Positions 33,628 to 44,735 of a stretch of 64,000 nucleotides of DNA are shown here, piece by piece. Position 1 is the stretch's first letter. Every line of letters starts with the position of its first letter. Made by a program: the position numbers and the translations under genes. The stretch lies in the NCBI GenBank assembly GCA_025769875.1, contig JAGFNK010000089.1, positions 62,001 through 126,000 on the forward strand. The letters are read 5' to 3'. The notes under the pieces were generated by a model, which saw only the letters and a list, made by a program, of their open reading frames with translations, made no database searches and had not been told where the DNA came from. The stretch comes from Russula earlei (taxonomy: Eukaryota; Basidiomycota; Agaricomycetes; Russulales; Russulaceae).

Positions 33628-35398
33628 CGTGATCCCCCCTGTCAACGCCCCTTTCCCTCCCTCAACTCTGCACCCCCCCAGAATGACGATCCGTGGACGG
33701 CCATGTGGCGACGTTGCAGACACTTTGCCAAGGTGCGCACCCCTACCCTCTACAGTTCCTCAGCAGTTCCGTCCACCGTAGCCCCAGCCGCGGTATCGCC
33801 TATCGCTATCGCCCCGTCAGCCCCGCCAGTCCCAGCCTTAGCAGTCTCGCCAGCCGTCGTCCTCACCTCTGCACCCTCAGCCACACCCATAGCTCAGCCA
33901 GTCGCCTCCAGTCTCATCAACCGTAGCCTCAGTTCCAACCATCAGCAGTCTCGGTTCCGTACATCGTGCCCTCATCATCGTCCGTCGTCTCTGCGTTGCC
34001 AATCGCCGGCTCCGCATCTTCCACAGCCACCGCCGCCACCTCACTTTCACCAGTCTCGCCAGCCACCTCTGTCTTGGTCTCATCCGCTCCCATGCCCTCA
34101 GTCGTCTCATCCCCCTCAGCCCCGGTCACAGCCTCGCCCGCCTCAGCCTCACCCGCCACCATCGCCTCTACCGCTCTCGCCTCGCGCTCTGCCACCCCCG
34201 TAGCCTCAGCTCTGCCTGCTCCCTCTGCCGCGTCTGTAGCACCCCCTTAGTTCCACATGCCGCCGTCTCTGACTGGTCGGCCACCGCCCCAGTCTCGTCC
34301 GCCGCTGCCGCGCCCTCCGTCGCCTCCTCTCCGCCAGCCCCAGTCACAGCCTCACCAGCCACCGCCTCCGCGCCCTCAGTCCCGGCCTTGGCATTGCCAA
34401 CCGCCTCCGTCACCCTTGCAGCTCTCATCTCGCGCTCTGCCGCGCCCATAGCCTCAGCCTCGCCCACCGACGTCTTAGCGCCGCCCGCCGCCTCAGACCC
34501 AGCTCAGTCAGCCGCCGCCACCACGCCCTCAGCCTCGTCCGCCGTCTCGTCGGCCGCCGTTCCGGGCCTAGTCCCAGCCAGTGCTCTGTCCCGGCCGTCT
34601 GCCTTCGCTCGAGCGTCGCCCACTGCCGTCTCCCCTCCCGCCGCCGCCCCCTCCGTTGTCACCCCCGCTCCGTCCGTCTCCGCCGTCGCTCCAGTTCAGT
34701 TCGCCTCCGCCTCCTTGGTCTCACCCACAGCCTCACCGCCATCCGCCGCCACCGTTTTAGATTCGCCTGACACCAGCATCGCAGCACCGTCGCAACCCCT
34801 CGTCACCAGCACCAACCCAGAAGACCAAGAAGGCCCCGGCCACGAACTTAGCCACAACATGCTACAACAGGAGCGGAAGCCGCCGCCGCCGCAGGAGAAG
34901 CAGCCGCCGCCAACAGCACACCGCAGGCCGCCACCCACATCGCCTCCCCGTCCGTTCGCGCGCTCTCGCCCACGTCTGCTGCCGCCACCTGCAGTGGAGA
35001 CGACCCCGCCACCACCGCCGCAAGACCACAAAGACCACCCCCGCGCAAGCCGCCCCACGCATCCTCCACCTCCACCGTCCACCGCCATCTCGCCACCGCC
35101 TTCGTCCTTGTCTCCATCGCCTCCATCTCCCACGACCCTCACCCTCCGTCGCCTCTTCCTGTTGCCACTCACCACCGCCCTCGCTCTCTCCGCCCCATCG
35201 CCTCACCCAACCGCGCGGATGCCTCCACCAGCAGCCACAACAACACTGCCCGCCATCGCCGTCACCACTCCGTCGTCACTCGTCACTCGCCTCTTCTGTC
35301 ATCTCCGTCGCCATCGCCTCTCACCATCGCCGATGCCTCCGCCACAAGCATCAGCGACCGCAAGGTTCAAGAACGCTCGCATTCAGACGCTTGACTGA
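33628..35398 (+). mobile_element. Ser/Pro/Ala-rich unit, copy with the second type of 3' end (block A)
   Basis: Begins with QNDDPWTAMWRRCRHFAKVR, then a long Ser/Ala/Pro frame. From 34388 one frame of 336 codons runs to 35398. It contains SPDTSIAAPSQPLVTSTNPE, DQEGPGHELSHNMLQQERKP and a Pro/Arg-rich stretch, and ends FKNARIQTLD. A closely matching copy of the same length is at 61183-62193. It is followed by a purine-rich tract and a TG...CA LTR-like segment. Confidence 0.55.
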
Positions 35399-35430
35399 GA
35401 ATATATACAAACTTTCAACCCCCCGGGAGA

Positions 35431-35551
35431 TGTAAGGTAGATTATGGCTGGCCACGGGATCACGTGCGGAAACGCGACACGACTGCGACATGACGCCTCG
35501 TGGATGTAATTAATATGATATATAGGCTCTAATAGTCCCCACGAGTTAACA
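35431..35551 (+). repeat. Short LTR-like segment after the Ser/Pro/Ala unit (block A)
   Basis: A 121-base segment starts tgtaagg directly after a purine tract (gggaga) and ends gttaaca, as a TG...CA LTR after a polypurine tract would. A shorter version lies at 62229-62338 in block B. No second (5') copy was found, so LTR status is inferred. Confidence 0.35.
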
Positions 35552-35788
35552 TTTCGAGGAGGCGCATTACCGTATCTAAATCATACTACCCGCAAATAAT
35601 TGGTTCTAAGAATCGAACATCAGGTGTTCGGTAGAAGCGCATGGTACCGAGGTGTCTTCGCCCGATAAAAAGTACGTCCGCTTTGTCAATGCCGCGTTTG
35701 GGTTTCAGAACTAAAGCGTCGAGTATCGGGCCAGGCGGCTGAAGACTCGATGACAGTTGGAGATGTGAATAATAGCACGCTTGAGCCC

Positions 35789-35940
35789 CAGAATGCACCA
35801 TTTGTCTCTACCACCATGGACCCTGTCACTGCTGAGCACGTCTCTTTCTATTCATGCACACTATTCATTGTGCATGAATAGAAAGAAACATGCTCAGCAG
35901 TGATGGGGTCCATGGTGGTAGAGACAAATGATGCATTCTG
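35789..35940. repeat. Large palindrome, 72-base arms (block A)
   Basis: Arms 35789-35860 and 35869-35940 are reverse complements at 67 of 72 positions around an 8-base spacer (ctattcat). Both arms can encode the same peptide (QNAPFVSTTMDP then TAEHVSFYSCT), the left on plus and the right on minus, so it is an inverted duplication of a coding segment. Confidence 0.95.
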
Positions 35941-36170
35941 CATGAGCTTTGCCTCTATTCTTCCTAAGGCATTACACAGCAATATTTGCATGCCCTCACT
36001 GAACACCGCTGACGTCAAGCTTGCCCCGCGCTAGTACTCTGCACCCCAGGTCAGTGTGTGCGACCTGATCTCCACCGTCTGGAACATGCTCAACCAAGAC
36101 ACAATTGAACAGTAACCTCATTGTTGATTTCATGAGAAGAAGGAAATGGACCTGCTCAGTGCTTGGAACT
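35941..36170 (-). pseudogene. Fragment of unknown ORF X, cut by the hAT element
   Basis: Minus-strand text corresponds to the ORF at 62591-63076 (GRIEAKLVQNAPFVSTT and upstream parts) with several small differences. The match stops after gtgcttggaa, exactly where the hAT element begins. Confidence 0.5.
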
Positions 36171-39100
36171 AGGGCTGTTCACCATACTGTATTATGGGTA
36201 CGGCCATATATTTGACGGGTCCAAACAGGTCTACCTGTCCTGACCCCATACCGTATATCAACTTACTGTGAACTCAAACAGGACGGTACGGGGGATTGAA
36301 CAGCTGTATTATGGGTAACAGGTCATATATTAGGAACTAAACTACTGATACAACACGTTCTCATTGCAAGTGCAATTTCTTTTTGACTAGTATAAGGGTC
36401 CTGATGGTCTCCACCTTCAAGCTAGTGCGACGGAGAGAGATTGTGTCTTGGCCACCAGAGAAAACCCTCTCTACAGCCACTGCATAAGCTGATGATGACA
36501 GTGAGCTGTGAATAAAAGGAAGGAAAAAAGAAAAACTCACCCGGGATGGACAAGACATCACATGCAAGCCGATACAAGTTGGGAAAAGAAGTTTGGCAGT
36601 GCAACCACCACTGAATTGGATTGCAAGTGTCAAAATCCTCTTGGGGGAGCTTCCAGAACTCAAGGAGTTCATTGATCGGCACACAAGGTTTCTGGAATTG
36701 AGCAGTAAAATTCTTCTGTGGGGAGCAGTTGAGCGTCAAGGCAGTCTGAGTGGATGGGTTAGATGGGGAAGGGCATGGTGCTATCTTGTTTGCATAATGT
36801 GCCTTGTAATACACATGAAGCTTGTTCTTTGCCACTTCAAGGAAAGGCGCAAGATCTTCATTGCCTTCAAACTTGTCCAAAAGTGCTGAATATGAGATAC
36901 GAGGGTCCAAAACTCAAGACAGTTTCAGTGTGATAGACGAATGATTCATGAGATGAGACTTACAAGATGCCCACAGATAGAAAGGCGACTCATCAAATTT
37001 ATAATAATATTCACTGAGTTTTAGATGGGCATCGGAGAGGCCTTGAATGAGCCGGGGGGAGAAACCCTGTTCCTCACAAAGAATGTCCCTGATTTCGGCC
37101 TGGAGTCCACGGAAGATTGTGTGAGTGGAAGAGATCATTGGTTTCTTCGTTGCCGACATTTGAGTAGTGGCAGACCAGAATGACTTCAGCCAGCGTGTTA
37201 CCATCTTGATTGCCCTCCAATCTTGCTCAGTCAGGTGATGTTGGATTAAATCTTCATGTTTGGACTAAACACCACTTACGAAGCATCTGGTGGGTTGACA
37301 ACCATCTGGTCTTGACATCTAGAATAAGCATGAATGCAGTACTGCTGGCATCCACTAATTCTTCTGAAAGATACATCTGGACTTCCCGGAGCCAGCTTTG
37401 CTGCCTCTGAGGACTTGAGCAAACCACTTGTATAACTTTGCGAAGCTGACAGAAAAGAGTCAGGCACAGGTATGAGTGGACAAGGACGTATAGAACACAC
37501 CTTGGAAATAGCTTCAAAGACATTTTCTTCACAATCTTCGTCATCCGCACAAGCATTGCCATCATCATTGGCCCAAACTGTAACTTCATCTTGATAATTA
37601 CCTCCACAAGCCACACTCTTCTTGCTATCCCTCTTTGAGATTGCACCGATGGCCTCAAGGAGCTAGCACACATTAGCATATGACATAAAGGCTATGAGAG
37701 TCAATTACGAACCTTGAGTGCAGCGAGATGGATAGTATGAGGCATACATCGCATACGAGAGTCTCTAGCTGAAAGTCTTATGCCTTCTGCATAACAGCAC
37801 ACCTCTAAAGTGGTCATCATTGTGTCGTTATTGCTGGCATTGTCCATTGTTATTGCGATAATCTATACTTTGTCAGTAAAGGATAATCAATATCCTAACA
37901 ACATACCCTGCCCTTGAGTCCATACAGTTCCAAGGTTTCCCAAACCACTTCAGCCATGTTCTCACCCGAGTGAGCACCAATCAGCTCCTGGAAATCAATG
38001 AGACGCTCCTCTAAATTCCCTGATCAGTGGAGAAGAACATATGAATAAAGGTACACATGCCTAATTCTCCTTTGTTGGTGACATAATGAGCAACAATTGC
38101 CAAGAACGCAATGCCATTGCTCGATGTCCATGCATTGAGGGAGAGACTGACCTTCCCTTCCAGGGACTGTAATTGAGCATTAGATATGAGTTTTCTGTTA
38201 AGCAAGCACATCTCACCTTAAACATCTCTTGTGTATCCTCAACTGTGTCTTCACCCAGCTTCATCATGTGTCGTCGTATGCCCTGTCGATCAGGCAGATT
38301 GAGCTTGGTTCGGGAATGGTGTGCATACTGAAGCATGTTAATAAACTCTGGCTTCTCTACTTCGTCAAACAACTGATCACATGCGACAATCCACTCAGTA
38401 AGAAGATGGTCAAATTTCGAAGAATTAAATGGCTCCTAAAATGATGTTGATCACGGTACATGAAAATAAATACCATGCAACTCACCATCATCGCTTGTTC
38501 CTGCCTCAGAAATGCCGATGTTATTGTTGATGCTCTTGTGTCAAGAGCCTTGACATATTGTGCTTGATCGTGACCAGTGAATTCCTTGCAGCCGGAGGCA
38601 AACGCTATCTCATCTTCAGTTGGTGGAGTCTCGCAATCTTTAAGAACCATGTAGAGGTTGAAAAGTGGTTTGAAATGGCTTCACAGATGACCAAGAAGAC
38701 CTATAAAGTGTGAAAACATGAAGTATTAGTTGAAGTATTAGTTGAAGCCATGACGTACCATTTAAATTATGGTTCATCGCTTTCGTGATAGTCAAGACTT
38801 TCTTGTTTCCATGGTGGCATTGGTAATGTTTGTTGCCTGGCTTACCAGGGCTGCCATCGGCAGCAAAGTCCACAGCTTCATAAAAGAGGTAGATTGGATT
38901 TCTTTTGACTCCCTGAAATAATCAGAGAAGAACATAAACGATCATGAATGAGTATACCTTTTTCTGAGATGAACTTGAGCCTTCAAAGCCATTACTTCAA
39001 GCCAAGCACCGTAACTGAAGGGCTGGTGACAAATCCCCATCAGGAGCACCATTGGGAGCATCATCAATCTTATGGCAGGGTTTCTTCACAGCTGAGGGCT

Positions 39101-40373
39101 TGTTGGACAACACCTTGGCTTTACCTTTCCCCTTTGATGACTTTTGAGATTTAAGGGGTTTGGTCTTTGAAGGCAACAAATCGGCAATCTAAAATCTGTG
39201 TTAACAGAGGCGACAATCCAGTGGACAAAGACTCACCTCATCACACGTGATCTCAGTGATGGTATTATCACTCTCGCTACTGGAACCCAAGGACATGGTC
39301 GAGGCATATGGCATGTCTTCAGGAACAGATAGCACCTCATGCCTGTGTTTGTTATATTTTCTCCGATGAGGCCATGGATGCAAGTCTGATTCAGAAGATG
39401 CTTGCTCAGCTTCAATGATTTCCCGCATCTGTGCAGTGTTCCGGGTTCATTGATTTCGCGCTGAGGAGCCTTTAGCATGTGAGGAAGAGAACAGAGCAGA
39501 AACTTACTGGTCTGAACTGTACTTGCAGATGCGATAGGTGTGTCATCATCCTTATCATTGAACCAAACAATGTCCGATGTGTCTTTTAGAGTCCCATCAG
39601 GTCGCAAGGCACATTGATCAGTAGCTGTCCGCAATCCTCAGATTACATCGCCGTGGATGAATGTTGTACTTACCCTCTGAACTACCTCCAATCATTATGA
39701 CGTGCAGCTGGAGGTGTGACAATGGGCAAATGGGGTGAAAACGAGAGCAGAGTGGAGGTTTTCAATGCACCAAAAAAAAATCTGTTGAGTAGATCCCTGA
39801 ATGCAAAATCAGCTTGCGAAGAGATTACCAATGTGGCAAAGGACCCACCTAATCCTGCATGCTGCACTAAAAAAACATCATTGTATGATGATCACCCCTT
39901 TCCAGCATTGCAATGGATCGAATTTTGGCACCTGAGTATCCACAAACAATCCAGCGATGATCAGTCCAGCCTAAGCTGTTAAAACTCACAAAACTATACA
40001 ACTAAGAGAGAGAAGCATACATATTTCAATAGATGGCTGAACGTTGAGCATGGGACACTGGACAGTGAAACCTGGGTGTTTATCGGTGCATGTCATCAGC
40101 AAGGCAAGTTGTTTGTGACAGTTGTTTTTTGTCATGGTGACAATGCCATGACCAGGTGACATTGGCAACATGTGGTCAAGAAATACAGTATATTCCAAAT
40201 CTAGACTATTAAGTACCCATACATTATGACGGCTGTACATGGCCATCAACTGATGGGTCTCAACGGGTAATACCTGTCCCGTACCTGTACTGTATAAACT
40301 CTGCAGTGGTCAGCGAATGGGATGGGTATGGGTCCCGTACACCCGTACATACACAGGTACGGTGCACAGCCCT
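36171..40373 (-). mobile_element. hAT-family DNA transposon
   Basis: The ends are similar inverted repeats: the left begins agggctgttcaccatac and the right, reversed, agggctgtgcaccgtac. Inside is a minus-strand intron-rich transposase gene with BED finger, RNase-H-like and C-terminal dimerisation regions. Subterminal repeats (gtattatgggta) occur at the left end. No matching 8-base target duplication is seen, so one flank has probably been rearranged after insertion. Confidence 0.75.
36361..39640 (-). CDS. hAT transposase, intron-rich, probably inactive
   Basis: Segments in order on the minus strand: an N-terminal Lys/Ser-rich part (SKTKPLKSQKSSKGKGKAK, about 39150); a BED-type zinc finger (KHYQCHHGNKKVLTITKAM, about 38800); NLPDRQGIRRHMMKLGED; the RNase-H-like core with SLNAWTSSNGIAFLAIVAHY, GAHSGENMAEVVWETLELYG and AITMDNASNND; KTRWLSTHQMLRKW; and the hAT dimerisation region (NPIQWWLHCQTSFPNLYRLA, then AVAVERVFSGGQDTISLRRT). 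Introns have clean GT..AG ends, for example just before YAVAVERVFSGG. In related transposases the first catalytic Asp lies in L-D-x-W-T-S; here it is Asn (codon at 38134-38136 on plus). Exact start and all exon limits are not resolved. Confidence 0.65.
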
Positions 40374-40380
40374 ACATACC

Positions 40381-41758
40381 TCAAATTACCCGGCTGGCCC
40401 GAGAATGATGCCACCCATTTTTAAGAGCTTGTGTTGTCTAAGGACATCGAGGCCACTATGCACTCAAGCTCCAGACGATCGAGGTCTGTAACTGAAGCCA
40501 ATAGTCTGCCAGCAGCAAAGAGGTCTGCAATCATGGTAACATTGAATACTTGTCATTGTCATTGTATTGCTTCGTGTGTATCCTGCTTGTGTGATGCGCA
40601 GAGGGTGTAAGGCCATGAGGGCGAGCCACCAACCCAGCAGGAGGCAGAGGAAGAGACGTATAAATCATATAATGTTTATTCATTCACGCCAGTCCGTCCA
40701 ATCCAAGCACCAACTTCCCGCACCGCTTCCAACTCCGACTTGAACACTACGATGGGCACCGACTGGGATAAGATCGCCCGCTCTCCAACTCCACCAGAGC
40801 CAGACAATGACGATGAGGAATGGCCAGGGCATGGAATCGTGGGTGAGGACATCGACGTCCTTGGCATCTCTAGGATGTGGCATGTATCGGTCTCCAAAAA
40901 AAGAGAAAAATTACCGAAAAAAGACCACCGGTCCCAGCTACGAGGTAAAAAAAAACCCCTTCTTTCTCTTGAACCGAAAAAAAAACTTGCCTTCGATGAC
41001 GATGAGAACAATAATGACAACTGTGACTGCGATGGCCTCCTCCGCGCCTCTCCCTCCTTGCCCAATAAATAAATAGATTTAGATCTGCTGGAAGGACTGG
41101 AGCCGCCCAGACGGGACCAACATGACCTGGATGCGCTTGATCGATGGGGATCCTGCGCTCGTTGCGAGCTGGAACAAGGCGACAAGGGCCCAGCAGCAGG
41201 AGCGGGTGGCTGCGTCCCACTCGATGGACCTGTGGCTGCTGGCCTCAATGCTGGCACACGACCGCCTGATGTTTGAGCACATGCAGGCCACGGAGGAAAA
41301 GGTGGCTGAGCGTGTGTGCACGGGCCTGCCAGGCAAGCTCTATCGGGGCTGGATGGCCGAGATTGACCAACAAGTGGCCTCCCATGACAAACAACGAGGA
41401 GGAAAAGGAGGACAAGGAGGAGAAAAGATGAAGAAGGACGCCGGCGACTCATCTGCGGTACCCAGGAAGCATGCCAGATCACCATCCGTTGGTTGTGAGT
41501 GGTGCGTTTGGCAGTCCAGAGTTGGTTTTGATTCCCTTTTCTGAAAATGCCTGGTTGAAGCACCAGGCAAGGGTCCTATGCTGAAAGCTCCTGCTTGGCT
41601 GCATCACGTTTGCATGATTATAACTAGAGAGGGCGCTAAAGAAAATTCAAGCGCCTAATTATCCTTCGTACATAACCATTTACTGTCTCCACGTCACTAG
41701 CTTACGGGAGAAGGTGCGGGCTTAGAAAAGCATACATGATGGGTCACACTCACACAAG
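40381..41758 (+). other. Unassigned coding-like frames
   Basis: Two plus-strand frames look protein-like but match no family that I know: 40740-41072 (MNTTMGTDWDKIARSPTPPE, Asp/Lys-rich) and 41122-41544 (MTWMRLIDGDPALVASWNKA, helical, with AAHDRLMFEHMQ-type text and a Gly/Lys-rich tail). They may be parts of one transposon-borne ORF. The antisense frame 40676-41563 is open because the region is GC-rich and is less convincing. Confidence 0.3.
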
Positions 41759-41763
41759 CCTCC

Positions 41764-42592
41764 TGTCAAGACACGTACTGCTGATCACTAAGGACTCAGG
41801 AGCAGGTGGGCAAGGGTCGGAACAGATGGTACGCGGCGAAGGCGGCGTTGAACAGGAGGACAAGCCAAACGATGAGGAGGTACCAGATGGGGACTGGTAG
41901 GTGTTGCAAGAGACAAAGGCGAAGGCTAGAGGCCCAGTGTAGCGAGGGGCTTTAAACAAGGTGGTCGTTGAAGAGTACCTTGAAGGCGAGAGTAGACTTT
42001 AAACTGAGCAGTTGCAGGGGAGTACCCAGGAGGATGAGAGTATCACAAATGGACAGTCTGACGACTGCCATGCTTCATTGGGGCTTATATACAGTGTACA
42101 GGGTCGATTACAAAGAACTGGGACTATTCTAGACTCTTTGGTACCATCCAATAGGACTACAGAGGCATAAACTTGCTTGTGTCAAGTTTCAGGCTTACTG
42201 AGCGCATTACTGATCATTGTGGAGCGATGACATCATTATGATGTCACTGTGGAGTGCTTAGTGAGCCTATGAGGTCACTGTGGAGTTGCTCAGTCAGCCA
42301 TGATGTCATTGGAGCCTTGATGATGTCAGATGATTTATGCAATAGTTTCTAAGAGTTTGTGCCGCTGTTTCGGGTCCTTGGTGGCTGGGTGGCCATGTGG
42401 TTGCCACGCAATGATTACCCGATTAGGAAACGGGTGCCTGGTTGTGTTATAGTGTCTTTGCAATAGCGATATCTTGTACCGCGGGAGGGATAGCCCAGAA
42501 AATGGAAGGGAGTCGGCAATGCAAAGTGAGAGAGGTCTCTCTTGAGTGAAATAGGACAATCTATGGCCAGGACTTGGCCTTGGTTCGTAACA
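41764..42592 (+). mobile_element. Solo LTR 1
   Basis: An 829-base segment starts tgtcaagacacg and ends ggttcgtaaca, flanked by the 5-base target duplication cctcc (41759-41763 and 42593-42597). It contains a TATA-like cttatatac. Three further copies of the same LTR are in the window. No internal retrotransposon sequence accompanies it, so the element was lost by LTR-LTR recombination. Frames within it are not genes. Confidence 0.95.
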
Positions 42593-42597
42593 CCTCC

Positions 42598-43506
42598 AGC
42601 ACGGTCCAACCTTTTACACAACCTAAACGTTCTTTCTGTTGAGATAAAGAGTAGCCGAAGTGTTTGACATGTTGGCCCAAACTGTCCAGGTGGCCCACAG
42701 GCCCGGACCACATAAGCATTTCAGATCAGTTGCTGAAACGCGTACGATAACAAAATTGATAGGGTGATCTAAGACAATCGGTAGCTAGCACATAGCGATT
42801 GTGAAAACAATTTGATAGTTACTAGACAAAATAATTAGGGATGCTCTCAGATACTTAAGAGCGTCGTACATACAGTAGATACTTCAGTTTCTTCTCACAG
42901 AAACTGAAGTAAGTACTTACTATCTCATGATCTTATCAGTAGCTGATTACACACTGTAGTATTATTTTATTAGGTAAATATGACACAAGAAGTTTCTTCT
43001 CACAGAAACTGAATATCATTTTATTAGATCTATTATGATCTAACCTTCCTTATCACTGCGCAATTCAACACTTTCAAAGTCATAGGAATGGGCGTATGAG
43101 ATATAATCTAATGTGAATCTCAAGAGCGGTCTGAACATTATCGATGGAGCTGTGACGGCTCTGTAGCCCCTCAACCGAGGAGTCCCCCAACTATGCTTGA
43201 TACCGTATCTGTGAGCTGCTGCTGGGGGTTTTGCGCATGTTTCGTGTAGAATAATCAAACATTGGTCACGTTCCAAATCCCAAGGGGTGTCATACCACGC
43301 ACGAAAATCTTGCCCCAAATCAACAAAGAAAGCCAAACAAGGGATGCCTCGGACCACTGCACATCGGAGTCATCATCTAACTATTGAGGAGGAATGGACA
43401 TGTGGTAACTCACAATGAATCTGCACGAGTTGAGAGGCAGCGGGTTTGGAAGGACGTGTTTGAGAGAGATATGTCCGAGGTAGTCAAGGATTGCCCCTGT
43501 AGGGTT
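42598..43506. other. AT-rich spacer with duplicated hairpins and an unassigned minus frame
   Basis: It holds two copies of a hairpin (see 42881-42910). It also has a minus-strand frame at 43040-43357 (MVRGIPCLAFFVDLGQDF, RAWYDTPWDLERDQCLII) that looks protein-like but is unrecognised. Plus-strand text near 43430-43500 (RVWKDVFERDMSEVVKDCPC) is also coding-like and is cut by the Gypsy LTR. Confidence 0.3.
42881..42910. repeat. Perfect stem-loop, repeated at 42991-43010
   Basis: A 12-base perfect stem (acttcagtttct/agaaactgaagt) encloses the loop tctcac. A second copy with a 7-base stem and the same loop sits about 100 bases downstream. Confidence 0.85.
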
Positions 43507-44468
43507 TGTCAAGACTCACTGTTGAACTATCCAGTTCAAGAGCGAGGGATAAGCTTGAAGATGAGTTGATAGACGTCCAAGATGGTGTGGGCAAGAAGTA
43601 AAGTCCAGAGTAGTAACAGATACCAGAGAGGCACTGTTACCATGAGAGTAGAGCAATCACGCAGAGAGGAGGCCAGGATAGACACAAGGGGATGGTCCTT
43701 AAAGGAGTATCCCAGGAATGGAGAGTGCCATAAACAAATGGACAGTCTGAGGACTGTCTGTTACTTTATTGAGCGCTTATATACTACAAGGGAACTGCTA
43801 AATAGAGAACAAGTCATAACCTTGTTATCAAGCACAATAGAAAGATGAGTAAGAAGTCGGAGTGTGCTTACTGAGCATGCTCAGTCATGCTCGGTAAGCT
43901 GCTGAGTAAGAAGGCTTCTCTTGATGAATAAGAGTTTCCATTGTCCACGTGTTCACTGCTTTAGTGCATGTGCAAGCACCTGATTCATTTCCTGTTAGTT
44001 AGTTTAGGGCCGGTCATTTGAGGACTTGTAGTTTGGTTAGAGAATAGTGTTATCTTATAAGGCCCTTATATAGTTCTATTAGGGTCCCTAGAGTCGACCC
44101 TAATACTTCTATTAAGGTCCTTAGTATTGCCTTATAGTTCGTTCTATAGTTATTAGAGTTGGTCTAATAACACATTGTAGGGCCTTTGATACTAGGTTAG
44201 TGCCTATTGTAGAGCTCCTAAGGTCGTTCCAAAGGGTCCTTAGGAAGGCCCTAATACTGTCTTTTGTTGCTAGAAGGGTTGCCTTTAAGTGGGGCTTGCT
44301 GTATGTCAATTGTGCCGAGAATCGCTCGTGCAACAATGTGCGCGCGATATTGTGGACATCTCTACTCACCCCTTTTGCTCGTGTGAACAGGGTGACACCA
44401 TAGAGGCTGGGTTTCCTCCTATAAGGAAGGGTCCTTCAAGGGCCCTCTCCAGAGAATGGTTCATGACA
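43507..44468 (-). repeat. 3' LTR of the Gypsy element
   Basis: 962 bases, tgtcaagactcac to ggttcatgaca on the plus strand. It differs from the 5' LTR by scattered substitutions and about one indel, for example gggatggtcc versus gggacggtcc. Confidence 0.92.
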
Positions 44469-44524
44469 TTCATCCCCTCTTTATGACCTAGTTGCTCCTG
44501 CAACTATGTTATTAGACTTAGGCA

Positions 44525-44735
44525 TTGTTGGGTACTGTCGGTGAAAGGCCTTTACAGCCTCTTTGGCTTTAATTAGGTTTGACGCGGGCTCCTAAGTGTT
44601 CTCTGCTGCGGGGTACCCTTTCCATTGTACTAGGTATTGAATGCCTCTACAATTGGGGGAATGTCTGGACGCTAGAACTTTGTCCACTTCATACTGTTCC
44701 TCCCCTTCTACTATAGTAGGGGGGGGGTTGTTTGA
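44525..44735 (-). pseudogene. Chromodomain at the end of Gypsy pol, frame-shifted
   Basis: Minus text EGEEQYEVDKVLASRHSPNC, RGIQYLVQWKGYPAAENT, stop, EPASNLIKAKEAVKAFHRQY is a classic chromodomain. It is out of frame with integrase after a C run (G on plus, about 44728-44736), and TAG replaces the Trp codon of the usual NTWEP. Confidence 0.85.

Noticed and set aside
40676..41563. Minus-strand 295-codon ORF
   Set aside because: Low-complexity Ser/Pro text with no motif; the plus-strand frames look more protein-like.
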